Assembly (NCBI GenBank): GCA_028281005.1
Contig: JANQKS010000079.1
Location: 40,024-104,023 of the forward strand
DNA: 64,000 bases
Direction: 5' to 3'
Source: Pseudomonadales bacterium
GTDB taxonomy: Bacteria > Pseudomonadota > Gammaproteobacteria > Pseudomonadales > Azotimanducaceae
Positions 8,921 to 17,007 of the stretch are shown piece after piece (the first letter of the stretch is position 1; every line of letters starts with the position of its first letter). Below the pieces are notes generated by a model. That model did not search any database. It was not told where the DNA came from and was given only the letters and a program-made list of their open reading frames with translations. The position numbers and the translations under genes are program-made.

Positions 8921-9493
8921 TTGGAACAATCCGGCGAATATCGCATTGCCGCCCGCCGCGAAGACGTGTGGTCGGCGCTCAATGCCCCGGACGTTTTGGG
9001 GGCCTGTATCGAAGGCTGTCAACGTGTCGAAAAGCTGGATGACGAGCATTTCGAGGTGGCGGTAAAAGCCAAGGTCGGTCCGGTGAGCGCAACCTTTAAT
9101 GCTGCTCTGGAGCTGTCTGACATCGAGGCGCCGGTGAGCTACACCATCAACGGTAACGCCAAAGGGGGTGCCGCGGGTTTCGCCAAAGGCAGTGCAAACG
9201 TGCACTTGGACGAAGACGACGGCGTCACTGTGTTGCGCTATGGCGTCAAAGCCAACGTCGGCGGCAAATTGGCGCAGGTGGGCAGCCGTCTAGTGGATGG
9301 CGCCGCACGTAAGATGGCAGATGATTTTTTTGCCGAGTTCTCCAAGCGCCTAGATCCCGATTCTGTTGCGGTGGCCACCGCGGCTACGGACACTGATGCC
9401 GCTGAAGAACGTGAATTCGAAAAAAGTGGCGGCTGGCTGATGTGGGTGGTTGCCTTTGTTGGTCTTGCCATTGCGGTGATCTTGGCGTTTTAG
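8921..9493 (+). CDS. coxG: CoxG-like SRPBCC protein with C-terminal membrane anchor
   Basis: A 190-residue protein of the carbon monoxide dehydrogenase subunit G family (SRPBCC fold). It opens EQSGEYRIAARREDVWSALN and has VLGACIEGCQRVEKLDDEHF, then GAAGFAKGSANVHL, the normal CoxG order. A C-terminal hydrophobic helix (WLMWVVAFVGLAIAVILAF) anchors it in the membrane, as CoxG is known to recruit the hydroxylase there. The start is TTG, preceded by AAGGGAAG. It precedes coxS by 109 nt and probably belongs to the same operon. Confidence 0.85.
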   Translation: MEQSGEYRIAARREDVWSALNAPDVLGACIEGCQRVEKLDDEHFEVAVKAKVGPVSATFNAALELSDIEAPVSYTINGNAKGGAAGFAKGSANVHLDEDDGVTVLRYGVKANVGGKLAQVGSRLVDGAARKMADDFFAEFSKRLDPDSVAVATAATDTDAAEEREFEKSGGWLMWVVAFVGLAIAVILAF

Positions 9494-9522
9494 AGCGCAG
9501 GCGAGTTTTAGAGCGCGGGCGA
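9487..9522 (+). repeat. 18-bp tandem duplication at the end of coxG
   Basis: Two consecutive 18-bp units (gttttagagcgcaggcga, gttttagagcgcgggcga) differ at one base. The coxG stop codon lies in the first unit and is duplicated in the second. This is a recent slippage-type duplication between coxG and coxS. Confidence 0.75.
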
Positions 9523-9602
9523 CAAGAAAGTTCGGTGATTTTCAGGACTTACCGAACGCACGGGACTTTAACGAATTAGAGGGGAAGGATGGGAATCACG
9601 CG

Positions 9603-10061
9603 ATGAAAGTCACACTCACAGTCAACGGCACTGAGCATGCAGTAGAAGTGCCGGCCAACACACTATTGGTTGATTTGATCAGGGTTAATCTGCAACTCAC
9701 CGGTACCCACGTGGGTTGCGATACAACGCAGTGCGGCGCCTGCACGGTGCATTTGGACGGGCGTGCCGTAAAAGCGTGTTCGATGTTGGCGGCTCAGGCG
9801 GAAGGTGCGCACGTGACGACTATCGAAGGCATCGGCGACCCTGAAAATCTGCACCCGATGCAGGCGGCGTTTCGTGAACACCATGCTTTGCAGTGTGGTT
9901 TTTGTACGCCAGGCATGATCATGCAGGCCATTGACCTCATCGACAACAATGACGGCCTAGACAGCCAAACCATACGCGAAGGTCTGGAAGGCAACATCTG
10001 CCGTTGTACCGGATATCACAACATTGTAAGGGCCATTGAATCAGTGGCTAACGCGAGCTAA
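9603..10061 (+). CDS. coxS: Molybdenum hydroxylase [2Fe-2S] small subunit
   Basis: A 152-residue iron-sulfur subunit of the xanthine oxidase / CO dehydrogenase family. The N-terminal ferredoxin-like cluster is seen in VGCDTTQCGACTVHLDGRAV, completed by KACS. The C-terminal helical cluster is in LQCGFCTPGMIMQ and EGNICRCTGYHNIVRAIE. It passes electrons from the molybdenum site to the FAD subunit. It is followed 12 nt later by the large subunit gene and then the FAD subunit, giving S-L-M order. Confidence 0.93.
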   Translation: MKVTLTVNGTEHAVEVPANTLLVDLIRVNLQLTGTHVGCDTTQCGACTVHLDGRAVKACSMLAAQAEGAHVTTIEGIGDPENLHPMQAAFREHHALQCGFCTPGMIMQAIDLIDNNDGLDSQTIREGLEGNICRCTGYHNIVRAIESVANAS

Positions 10062-10073
10062 GCAGGGGGCAGC

Positions 10074-12440
10074 ATGAGCGAAGCACTTGAAGATACCGGT
10101 GAAACCGGGATTGGTGCACCGGTGCGGCGCCGGGAAGACTTACGTTTCATCACCGGCAACGGCAACTACACGGACGATCTCAATCAACCTGGCCAGTTGT
10201 ATGCGGTCTTTTGTCGCAGCCCTTACCCGCGGGCGCGCATCGATGGCATTGATTGTGATGACGCCTTGGCGGTGCCGGGTGTGGTTGCCGTCTATACTGG
10301 TCAGCAGATGGTGGACGATGGCATAGGTGATCTACCCTGCGGTTGGATGGTCAAAAGCAAAGACGGTGCCGACATGTTGTCGTCGCCGCATCCCCCCATG
10401 GCGGCCACGGTGGCCAATTACGTGGGAGAACCTTACGCGCTGGTGGTAGCGGAGTCGTTGCAAGCGGCCAAACAAGGTGCGGAATCCGTCTATGCAGATT
10501 TCACCGAGTTGCATGTAGTGGTAGACCTTGCCACCGCCACGGCATCGGATGAAATATACGAAGGTATACCCAATAACCTCGCCTACACCTGGGCGTTGGG
10601 TGATGAAGATGCCACTCGCATGGCGTTTGCCAAAGCCGCCCATGTCACCACCATGGATTTGACCAATAACCGCTTGATCCCCAACGCCATCGAGCCGCGC
10701 GCGTGTCTGGGGATGTTTGAGAGCGCCACCGGCGACTATACCCTCTATACCACCAGCCAAAATCCGGGGCTAGAACGGTTGGTGCTGAGCGCCTTTGTGC
10801 AGGTTGCACCGGAGCATAAGTTGCGCATTGTGGCGCCGGACGTCGGCGGTGGTTTCGGCTCCAAAATATTTATCTACGCTGAAGAAACCGCTGTAATCTG
10901 GGCCGCCGCTAAAGCCAATCGCCCGATCAAGTGGGTGGCTGAGCGCAGTGAAAGTTTCTTAGCGGATGCGCACGGTCGCGACCACATCACCCACGCAGAA
11001 TTGGCGATGGACGAAATGGGGCGCTTCACCGGCCTGAAAGTGCAGACCACCGCCAATCTTGGCGCTTATCTGTCCACTTTCGGCTCGTCGGTGCCCACCT
11101 ACCTCTACGGCACTTTGCTGGCCGGGCAGTACAAAACACCCAACATTTATGTTGAGGTGCAAGGGGCATATACCAATACCGCGCCGGTGGATGCCTATCG
11201 CGGCGCTGGCCGGCCCGAGGCCACCTATGTGGTAGAGCGCATCGTTGAACAAGCCGCGCGGGAGTTAGGCAAAGATCCGGCCGACCTACGGCGCATGAAC
11301 ATGATCCAGCCGGAAGAATTCCCTTACGAAACACCGGTAGCTCTGGTGTACGACACCGGCAATTACGAAGCGAGCCTCGACAAGGCGTTAGACATCATTG
11401 ACTACGCCGGATTTGAGGCACGGCGGGCCGCCGCCGCGGAGCAGGGTAAGCGGCGAGGTATTGGATTTGCTTGCTACATTGAGGCCTGCGGGTTGGCACC
11501 CTCCAAACTGGCCATAGAATTGGGTGCTGGCGTTGGCCTGTATGAAAGCGGTGAAATTCGTGTCAACCCAACAGGTTCGGTCAGCGTATTTACCGGCTCT
11601 CACAGCCATGGGCAAGGCCATGAAACCACCTTCGCGCAGGTAGTCTCGGACAAGCTCGGGATCAATTACGATGACATCGATATCATTCACGGTGACACCG
11701 GGCGCATGGACTTTGGCCTTGGCACTTATGGTTCACGCTCGCTGGCAGTGGGCGGTTCGGCGCTGGTGGCGGCGGCCGACAAGCTGATTGAAAAAGGTAA
11801 GAAAATTGCCGCGCACATGATGCAGGCTACGCCGGAACAGGTCACCTTTGAAGACGGCCAGTTCACCCTGCAGGACTCCAACCAGTCCATGTCGATCCAG
11901 GAAGTGGCATTTGCCTCATATGTACCGGCAGATTACCCGGAAGACCTGGAACCGGGGTTTGCCGAAAAGGCATTCTACGATCCAAACAACTTCACTTACC
12001 CCGCGGGTACTCATATCGCCGAAGTTGAAGTGGATATCGAAACCGGCGTGGTGAGTTTGGAGGATTTTGTTGCCGTGGACGATTTTGGGCACATCATCAA
12101 TCCGCTCATTGTGCACGGTCAGGTTCACGGCGGTGTGGCCCAGGGCGCCGGGCAGGCGATCATGGAACACGGTATTTACGATGAGTATGGGCAGCTTCAA
12201 ACTGGTTCGATGATGGACTATACGATGCCGCGCGCGGACGATTTGCCGGACTTCAAAGTGGACACCACTGTCACTCCTTGTACGCACAATCCCCTGGGAG
12301 TGAAAGGCTGCGGTGAAGCCGGTGCAATAGGCTCTCCTGCCGCGATCATGAACGCCATTACCCATGCCTTAGGTATCAAAGACATCTCCATGCCGGCCAC
12401 GCCGGAGAAAGTGTGGCGCGCCATCGGAGGTAATAGCTAA
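10074..12440 (+). CDS. coxL: Molybdopterin-binding large subunit, form II CoxL-like
   Basis: A 788-residue molybdenum-hydroxylase large subunit. N-terminal GAPVRRREDLRFITGNGNYTDD leads the a/b hammerhead domain. The molybdopterin domain has PDVGGGFGSK, GSHSHGQGHETTFAQ and, near the C-terminus, GVKGCGEAGAIGSPAA with the expected catalytic Glu. The active-site loop reads AYRGAGR (residues 374-380), the form II signature; form I CO dehydrogenases carry AYxCSFR with a copper-binding Cys. So CO oxidation should not be assumed; a purine, aldehyde or N-heterocycle is equally possible. Its stop overlaps the FAD subunit start by 1 nt. Confidence 0.93.
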   Translation: MSEALEDTGETGIGAPVRRREDLRFITGNGNYTDDLNQPGQLYAVFCRSPYPRARIDGIDCDDALAVPGVVAVYTGQQMVDDGIGDLPCGWMVKSKDGADMLSSPHPPMAATVANYVGEPYALVVAESLQAAKQGAESVYADFTELHVVVDLATATASDEIYEGIPNNLAYTWALGDEDATRMAFAKAAHVTTMDLTNNRLIPNAIEPRACLGMFESATGDYTLYTTSQNPGLERLVLSAFVQVAPEHKLRIVAPDVGGGFGSKIFIYAEETAVIWAAAKANRPIKWVAERSESFLADAHGRDHITHAELAMDEMGRFTGLKVQTTANLGAYLSTFGSSVPTYLYGTLLAGQYKTPNIYVEVQGAYTNTAPVDAYRGAGRPEATYVVERIVEQAARELGKDPADLRRMNMIQPEEFPYETPVALVYDTGNYEASLDKALDIIDYAGFEARRAAAAEQGKRRGIGFACYIEACGLAPSKLAIELGAGVGLYESGEIRVNPTGSVSVFTGSHSHGQGHETTFAQVVSDKLGINYDDIDIIHGDTGRMDFGLGTYGSRSLAVGGSALVAAADKLIEKGKKIAAHMMQATPEQVTFEDGQFTLQDSNQSMSIQEVAFASYVPADYPEDLEPGFAEKAFYDPNNFTYPAGTHIAEVEVDIETGVVSLEDFVAVDDFGHIINPLIVHGQVHGGVAQGAGQAIMEHGIYDEYGQLQTGSMMDYTMPRADDLPDFKVDTTVTPCTHNPLGVKGCGEAGAIGSPAAIMNAITHALGIKDISMPATPEKVWRAIGGNS

Positions 12441-13240
12441 TGTATCAGTTCAATTATCACAAACCGGCGAGCCTCGACGAGGCGGTGGCCTTGTTCCGAG
12501 AGGCGGATGATCCGATGTACTTAAGTGGTGGCATGACTTTGCTTGCCACCATGAAGCAACGCCTGGCCGCACCCACGGATTTGATTGATCTGGCGGGCAT
12601 CGCAGAAATGACGGGTGTTCAAGTCAACGCGGATGCCGTTCGTGTCGGGGCGTTCACCACCCATAACGTTGTGGCAGGTTCCGCAGAGATCCAACAAGCG
12701 TTACCGGTCTTATCGCAACTGGCTGGCCTCATCGGCGACAATCAAGTCCGTAATCGCGGCACCATCGGTGGCTCGGTGGCAAACAGCGACCCGTCTGCGG
12801 ACTATCCCGCCGCGGTGGTGGGCTTGGGCGGTACGGTCCACACTCAACAGCGCAGTATCAGCGGGGATGAGTTTTTTCAGGACCTTTTTGAAACGGCGCT
12901 GCAGCCGGGTGAAATTATCACCCACATAGACTTCCCCATACCCAAACGTGCGGCTTATCGTAAGTTTCCGAACCCGGCGTCACGATATGCCGTGGTTGGT
13001 GTATTGATCGCGGACTTCGGTGGCAGCGTGCGCGTCGGTGTCACCGGAGCCGGGCCCTGCGCGTTTCGTGCGAGTGGCATCGAAGAGGTGCTGAACGAAC
13101 ATCTTGACCCTTCCGCCATTAACGGCGTGGAGGTGCCAGACGCCGGATTCAACAATGATCTCCATGCCTCCGCCGAATATCGGGCCCATCTGGTGAAGGT
13201 GATGGCGCGTCGCGCGTTGAGTGATTTGTTAAAAACCTGA
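12440..13240 (+). CDS. coxM: Molybdenum hydroxylase FAD-binding subunit
   Basis: A 266-residue FAD subunit of the CoxM/CutM family. MYQFNYHKPASLDEAVALF is the standard opening. PCMH-type FAD-binding motifs follow: YLSGGMTLLATMKQRL and IGDNQVRNRGTIGGSVANSDPSADYPAA. A CO_deh_flav_C domain forms the last third (RKFPNPASRYAVVGV). Translation is coupled to the large subunit through the overlapping TAATG. It transfers electrons from the 2Fe-2S clusters onward to the respiratory chain or another acceptor. Confidence 0.93.
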   Translation: MYQFNYHKPASLDEAVALFREADDPMYLSGGMTLLATMKQRLAAPTDLIDLAGIAEMTGVQVNADAVRVGAFTTHNVVAGSAEIQQALPVLSQLAGLIGDNQVRNRGTIGGSVANSDPSADYPAAVVGLGGTVHTQQRSISGDEFFQDLFETALQPGEIITHIDFPIPKRAAYRKFPNPASRYAVVGVLIADFGGSVRVGVTGAGPCAFRASGIEEVLNEHLDPSAINGVEVPDAGFNNDLHASAEYRAHLVKVMARRALSDLLKT

Positions 13241-13241
13241 T

Positions 13242-13409
13242 ATGAGCCGCACCACACGGGCGGTGTTGTGTCAGGCACTGTCGGATGACATCGGTAGCGT
13301 AAGCCTCCAAGCGGTTGACGCCATGCGTTTGCTGGAAAATCGTGAAGTCATCGGCAAGGCGGTGGTCACGATGAATGGGTACGACTACAGCGCGCAACTA
13401 ACCACATGA
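13242..13409 (+). pseudogene. Collapsed quinone oxidoreductase remnant (55 codons)
   Basis: An open frame starts at an ATG 1 nt after the coxM stop and ends with an ATGA overlap into the VOC gene. The predicted peptide begins MSRTTRAVLCQALSDD, like the first strand of zinc-type NADPH:quinone oxidoreductases. It ends AMRLLENREVIGKAVVTMN, like their last helix and strand. About 270 residues between these ends are missing. I read it as an internally deleted remnant that kept its frame, perhaps because it couples translation from coxM to the VOC gene. It could also be a genuine small protein. Confidence 0.5.
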
Positions 13410-13801
13410 AAATCTATATCACCAGTATTTTTGTCGACGATCAGCAAAAAGCGCTGCAGTTTTACACTGAGACGTTGGGCTTTGAAAAGAAACACGATGT
13501 TCCCGCGGGCGAGCACCGCTGGCTCACGCTGACCGCAAAAGATGCACCCGGCGGGACGGAGTTGTTGTTGGAGCCGAGTGTGCATCCCGCGGTGGGTCCG
13601 TATCGCGCTGCGCTGGTTGCCGATGGCATCCCGGCAACCTCATTCCAGGTGGATGATCTTGAGGCGGAATATCAACGCTTGTCAGCTAAAGGGGTTACGT
13701 TCACACTGCCGCCTACCGAAGCCGGCGATGTCAAAGTGGCTGTGTTTGACGACACCTGCGGTAATCTGATCCAACTGATGGAGATGTCGGGCAAGGGGTG
13801 A
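13406..13801 (+). CDS. VOC-family (glyoxalase-like) protein
   Basis: A 131-residue protein of the vicinal oxygen chelate fold. MKIYITSIFVDDQQKALQFYTETLGF is the first beta-alpha-beta unit. GEHRWLTLTA and the end FDDTCGNLIQLMEM provide the metal-site strands, including the usual D-x-x-G-N-x-I-x-L motif. It resembles the small 'extradiol dioxygenase-like' members used in glyoxal or antibiotic resistance, but the substrate is open. It is translationally coupled by ATGA to the short frame before it. Confidence 0.85.
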   Translation: MKIYITSIFVDDQQKALQFYTETLGFEKKHDVPAGEHRWLTLTAKDAPGGTELLLEPSVHPAVGPYRAALVADGIPATSFQVDDLEAEYQRLSAKGVTFTLPPTEAGDVKVAVFDDTCGNLIQLMEMSGKG

Positions 13802-13865
13802 AGCTATTGTTTGGCAGAAACATGGCGCTGGGTCCGTTTAATCTAGAGCTGAGACAATTGCAGCT

Positions 13866-13885
13866 ATGTATCGCGAGCGATACAT
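13866..13885. promoter_or_regulatory. Perfect 9+2+9 palindrome, TA operator
   Basis: ATGTATCGC - GA - GCGATACAT is a perfect inverted repeat ending 7 nt before the antitoxin start. Phd/YefM-type antitoxins repress their own operon by binding such palindromes over the promoter, so this is the likely autoregulatory operator. The palindrome is intact although the toxin gene looks broken. Confidence 0.65.
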
Positions 13886-13892
13886 TTGAGCT

Positions 13893-14129
13893 ATGAATGA
13901 TGTGACTGTCCGAGAATTGCGCAATCACGGCGGTGATGTTGTTGACCGGGTCATCGCTGGAGAGCGTCTGATCGTTACTAAGGCCGGCAAGCCTGTTGCC
14001 GAACTATGTCCGTTGCCCAGATCTGGCTTGGACGCTGCTGCTTTGCTAAGTAGATGGCACAAGCTTCCCTTGCTCGATGCTGATTCCTTTTTTTGGGATA
14101 TTGCCGCTCATATGGACGCAGCGATATGA
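13893..14129 (+). CDS. Phd/YefM-type antitoxin
   Basis: A 78-residue type II antitoxin. MNDVTVRELRNHGGDVVDRV and GERLIVTKAGKPVAELCPL are the two halves of the Phd/YefM DNA-binding domain. The C-terminal tail (LDADSFFWDIAAHMDAAI) is the toxin-binding segment. A strong palindrome lies just upstream. It is followed directly by a PIN-domain remnant, so the pair is of the VapBC kind with a Phd-family antitoxin. It seems intact and could still repress its own promoter. Confidence 0.85.
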   Translation: MNDVTVRELRNHGGDVVDRVIAGERLIVTKAGKPVAELCPLPRSGLDAAALLSRWHKLPLLDADSFFWDIAAHMDAAI

Positions 14130-14390
14130 ATGCGACGGAGATTCTGGATAGATTTTGATCCGCTTCCGCTTCCGCCTCCGCTTGACGCTGCCGCAGCTCG
14201 CGTGTTCGGTGAGGTAGCGGCTGACATTCGCTCGATTGGTCGTAAAACGGCCGCTCGCTCTTATGATGCCCTGATAGCGGCCATATCCCTCGCGAATGAT
14301 CTCCCTTTGTACACGGTTAATCCAAATGACTTCGAAGGCATCAGACGGCTAAAGCTGGTCGAGATTCCCCATCCTCACAGCACTACCTGA
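14130..14390 (+). pseudogene. VapC-type PIN toxin, N-terminal half missing
   Basis: An 86-codon frame beginning immediately after the antitoxin stop. From DPLPLPPPLDAAAARVFGEVAADIR onward it matches the C-terminal half of VapC/FitB PIN toxins, including ARSYDALIAAISLANDLPLYTVNPNDFEGI, with the late acidic residues. The first 45 or so residues of a normal PIN domain, with the catalytic Asp in a LLDTN-type strand, are absent and replaced by MRRRFWIDF. The preceding codon in frame is the antitoxin stop, so there is no longer start. It is probably inactive. Confidence 0.7.
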
Positions 14391-14407
14391 ACGAGCATCG
14401 GTCCTAA

Positions 14408-14426
14408 GCCGGATTACCGGCGTTTT
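14408..14426 (+). terminator. Weak hairpin plus short T run after the TA remnant
   Basis: GCCGG - ATTA - CCGGC followed by GTTTT. The stem is only 5 bp and the T tract short, so termination would be weak. It lies 18 nt after the PIN remnant, separating it from the pan operon. Confidence 0.3.
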
Positions 14427-14554
14427 ACAATCCCAAATTGCAATAGTACTCTCACCATCCGGCTCAACACCGGGCATGCGTGCGTATACATAACCTGCTC
14501 TGCAGGCGGTATGCGCTAGGACTTGATCTCAAGGGACAGGTACCGAATTGCACT

Positions 14555-14560
14555 TATAAT
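14555..14560 (+). promoter_or_regulatory. Possible -10 element of the pan operon
   Basis: A perfect TATAAT lies 35 nt before the panB start. No convincing -35 hexamer at 16-18 nt spacing is visible, so only the -10 is annotated. Transcription would begin near 14567 and would include the hairpin at 14571-14590. Confidence 0.4.
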
Positions 14561-14570
14561 TCGTCCAGTC

Positions 14571-14590
14571 CCTCCCTTTAAACCGGGAGG
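14571..14590 (+). promoter_or_regulatory. panB: RBS-sequestering hairpin before panB
   Basis: CCTCCC - 8 nt - GGGAGG is a perfect 6-bp GC stem. The 3' arm is the Shine-Dalgarno sequence of panB itself (GGGAGGAAAT, then ATG). When folded, the RBS would be hidden, so the hairpin may set a low or regulated translation rate for the pantothenate operon. No known riboswitch class is recognised. Confidence 0.45.
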
Positions 14591-14594
14591 AAAT

Positions 14595-15383
14595 ATGAAC
14601 ATTCTCGACTTTGCCAAGCGCAAATGCGCAGGTGAAAACATCTCCATGGTGACGTGTTACGACTTCTGGTCGGCGCGCATCCTCAACCAAACTGACATCG
14701 ACACCCTGCTGGTAGGGGATAGTCTCGCCATGGTGATGCATGGTTACGACAGTACGGTGCACGCCACGGTAGACATGATGGCGACCCATGTTGCGGCCGT
14801 GCGCCGTGGCGCGCCGGATAAGTTTGTGGTCGGCGACATGCCTTTTTTGTCGGTGCGCAAAGGATTGGGCCCGGCGATGGACGCGGTGATGGCGTTGATG
14901 CAGGCGGGCAGCAACTGCGTAAAAATTGAAGGTGCCGACGGCCAACTCGACGTCATGGCGCACATTGTTGAATCCGGCGTGCCGGTGATGGGGCATTTGG
15001 GATTAACACCGCAGTCGGTGGAGGCGTTTGGTGGCCACAAGGTGCAAGGGCGTAACGAAGGTGACGCCGCGCAGATCTTGCAGGCGGCAAAAGCCGTGCA
15101 AGAGGCCGGCTGTTTTGCGCTGGTGTTGGAGTGTGTACCCGCCGAGCTAGGGCGTATGGTCACCGAACAGTTAGACATCCCCACCATCGGGATCGGCGCA
15201 GGTGCTTCGACCAATGGTCAGGTATTGGTGCTGCACGACATGTTGGGGATGGACGCTGGTTTTAAACCAAAATTCTTGCGTCATTACGCCGCTGGTGAGC
15301 GTACGGTGGCCGACGCGGTGAATCACTATCACGCCGATGTTGTAAACGGCGCTTTCCCAAGCGCGGCGGAGATGTACGCATGA
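14595..15383 (+). CDS. panB: 3-methyl-2-oxobutanoate hydroxymethyltransferase
   Basis: A 262-residue PanB, which makes ketopantoate from 2-oxoisovalerate and methylenetetrahydrofolate. MVTCYDFWSARIL, LLVGDSLAMVMHGYDSTVHATVDMM and VKIEGAD carry the metal and substrate residues, and GHLGLTPQSVEAFGGHKVQGR is the family signature. The start was taken at the ATG with GGGAGG upstream; an upstream in-frame ATG (14523) lacks an RBS. First gene of panB-panC-coaX, overlapping panC by 4 nt. Confidence 0.95.
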   Translation: MNILDFAKRKCAGENISMVTCYDFWSARILNQTDIDTLLVGDSLAMVMHGYDSTVHATVDMMATHVAAVRRGAPDKFVVGDMPFLSVRKGLGPAMDAVMALMQAGSNCVKIEGADGQLDVMAHIVESGVPVMGHLGLTPQSVEAFGGHKVQGRNEGDAAQILQAAKAVQEAGCFALVLECVPAELGRMVTEQLDIPTIGIGAGASTNGQVLVLHDMLGMDAGFKPKFLRHYAAGERTVADAVNHYHADVVNGAFPSAAEMYA

Positions 15384-16156
15384 AGGTGATCGAAGACTTG
15401 CAAAGTTGGCGCGAAACGCGGCGTGGTTTGCAAGGCAGCATCGGCTTTGTGCCCACCATGGGTGCGTTGCATGATGGCCACGCTGCCTTATTGCAAGCCA
15501 GTGTTGAGAGCGATGACGTGACGGTGCTCAGCATCTATGTAAACCCCACGCAGTTTAATGATCCGAATGATCTGGCCAACTATCCGGACACCCTGGATGA
15601 GGACCTGAAGGTAGCCCAAGCTCTGGGGGTGGATTACGTTTTGCTGCCGCGCTACGCGGACATCTACCCCGATGGCTATCGGTATCAGGTGGTGGAAAAC
15701 CAGTTCAGCAACGAATTGTGTGGCAGCAATCGCCCGGGGCATTTCACCGGTGTGCTTACGGTGGTGATGAAGCTGTTGAACCTGGTACGGCCGCGGCGTG
15801 CCTATTTCGGCAAAAAGGATTACCAGCAATATATGCTGGTGCGCGATATGGTGGAGACGTTTTTTATGGACGTCGACATTGTCGGTTGTGAAACTGTCCG
15901 CGAATGCGACGGTTTGGCGATGAGTTCTCGCAACAAGTTGCTGAGTAAAGACGCGCGGCGAGAGGCGGCCAAGTTTAACCAAACCCTGCGCGCGCCTGTT
16001 GATGACGCACACGTGCGTGCCCAGCTTGCTGCTTTTGGGTTCCAGGTGGATTATGTCGAAACCCGTGGGAACCGGCGTTTCGGCGCCATTGTGGTGGATT
16101 GCGGTGAACACACCGTGCGTCTAATCGATAACGTGGAGGCCTGTGAGGTAGCCTGA
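15380..16156 (+). CDS. panC: Pantothenate synthetase
   Basis: A 258-residue PanC, which ligates pantoate to beta-alanine with ATP. FVPTMGALHDGHAALL carries the HxGH-type nucleotide motif, followed by SIYVNPTQFNDPNDLANYP. YFGKKDYQQYMLVRDM and GLAMSSRNKLLS hold the KMSKS-like and catalytic loops. The C-terminal domain is somewhat short compared with the usual 280 residues, but the dimerisation part is present. ATGA overlap with panB and TGATG overlap with coaX. Confidence 0.95.
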   Translation: MKVIEDLQSWRETRRGLQGSIGFVPTMGALHDGHAALLQASVESDDVTVLSIYVNPTQFNDPNDLANYPDTLDEDLKVAQALGVDYVLLPRYADIYPDGYRYQVVENQFSNELCGSNRPGHFTGVLTVVMKLLNLVRPRRAYFGKKDYQQYMLVRDMVETFFMDVDIVGCETVRECDGLAMSSRNKLLSKDARREAAKFNQTLRAPVDDAHVRAQLAAFGFQVDYVETRGNRRFGAIVVDCGEHTVRLIDNVEACEVA

Positions 16157-16938
16157 TGATTCTTGCGCTGGATGTCGGCAACAGCCAAATCTATTGCGGT
16201 GTGTTTGATGACGCCAAGTTAGTCACCCAATTTCGGCATGCTTCCACCGCGCGAACCTCGTCCGATGAGATCGGCGTGTTCTTGCGCGGTGCGTTGCGCG
16301 AAAACGGTGTAAATCCCGAACACATCAAAACCATCGCCATCTCCTCGGTGGTGCCGGAACTCAACTATTCGCTGCGCGCCTGTTGCCAAAAGTATTTTGG
16401 ACTGGAGCCGATGTTGATGCGCCCGGGCGTAAAAACCGGCCTCAAAATTGCCTATAAAGATCCGAAAGAAGTCGGCAGCGATCGCATTGCGGATGCCATG
16501 GGTGCGGTCAAGCTGTTTCCCGATCGCAACCTCATTGTCATTGATTTCGGCACTGCCACCACCGTCTGCGCCATTGCCAAAGACCGCACCTTCCTCGGCG
16601 GCAACATCATGCCCGGCGTACGTTTGGCCATGGAGGCGTTGGAAGCGAAAACCGCCAAGCTGCCTTCAGTGGAAATCCGGCCGGTGAAAAACGCCATCGG
16701 CAAAACCACCATCGGCAGCATCCAGAGCGGTCTGTACTGGAGCAACGTCGGCATGGTGCGTGAACTCACACAGCGCATTTCGGCGGAAGCTTTTCCCGAT
16801 GAAGCACCGCTGGTCATCGCCACCGGTGGTTTTGCCCACCTGTTTGATCGCGAGCAACTGTTTGATCATGTGGTGTCTGATCTGATTCTCACCGGCTTGC
16901 TCGAAGCCCTCCACTTGAACGGCTACCTGGAAACCTAG
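16156..16938 (+). CDS. coaX: Type III pantothenate kinase
   Basis: A 260-residue CoaX, the first enzyme of coenzyme A synthesis from pantothenate. LALDVGNSQIYCGVFDD is the phosphate-binding strand-turn. SSVVPELN and IVIDFGTATTVCAIAKD are the type III motifs, and GGNIMPGVRLAMEAL contains the substrate loop. Type III kinases are not inhibited by CoA, so flux is likely set elsewhere, perhaps at panB translation. The gene is fused by a 1-nt overlap to panC, so three successive steps of the pathway are co-translated. Confidence 0.94.
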   Translation: MILALDVGNSQIYCGVFDDAKLVTQFRHASTARTSSDEIGVFLRGALRENGVNPEHIKTIAISSVVPELNYSLRACCQKYFGLEPMLMRPGVKTGLKIAYKDPKEVGSDRIADAMGAVKLFPDRNLIVIDFGTATTVCAIAKDRTFLGGNIMPGVRLAMEALEAKTAKLPSVEIRPVKNAIGKTTIGSIQSGLYWSNVGMVRELTQRISAEAFPDEAPLVIATGGFAHLFDREQLFDHVVSDLILTGLLEALHLNGYLET

Positions 16939-17007
16939 ATTTCAAGCCGCTTGATTCAGCGTGATCAAGTGGTTTGAGCACTGGCACCTCGATTACACTG
17001 CGAAGCC

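Noticed and set aside
14130..14390. Active VapC toxin
   Set aside because: The N-terminal half with the first catalytic Asp is missing, and the codon before the start is a stop.
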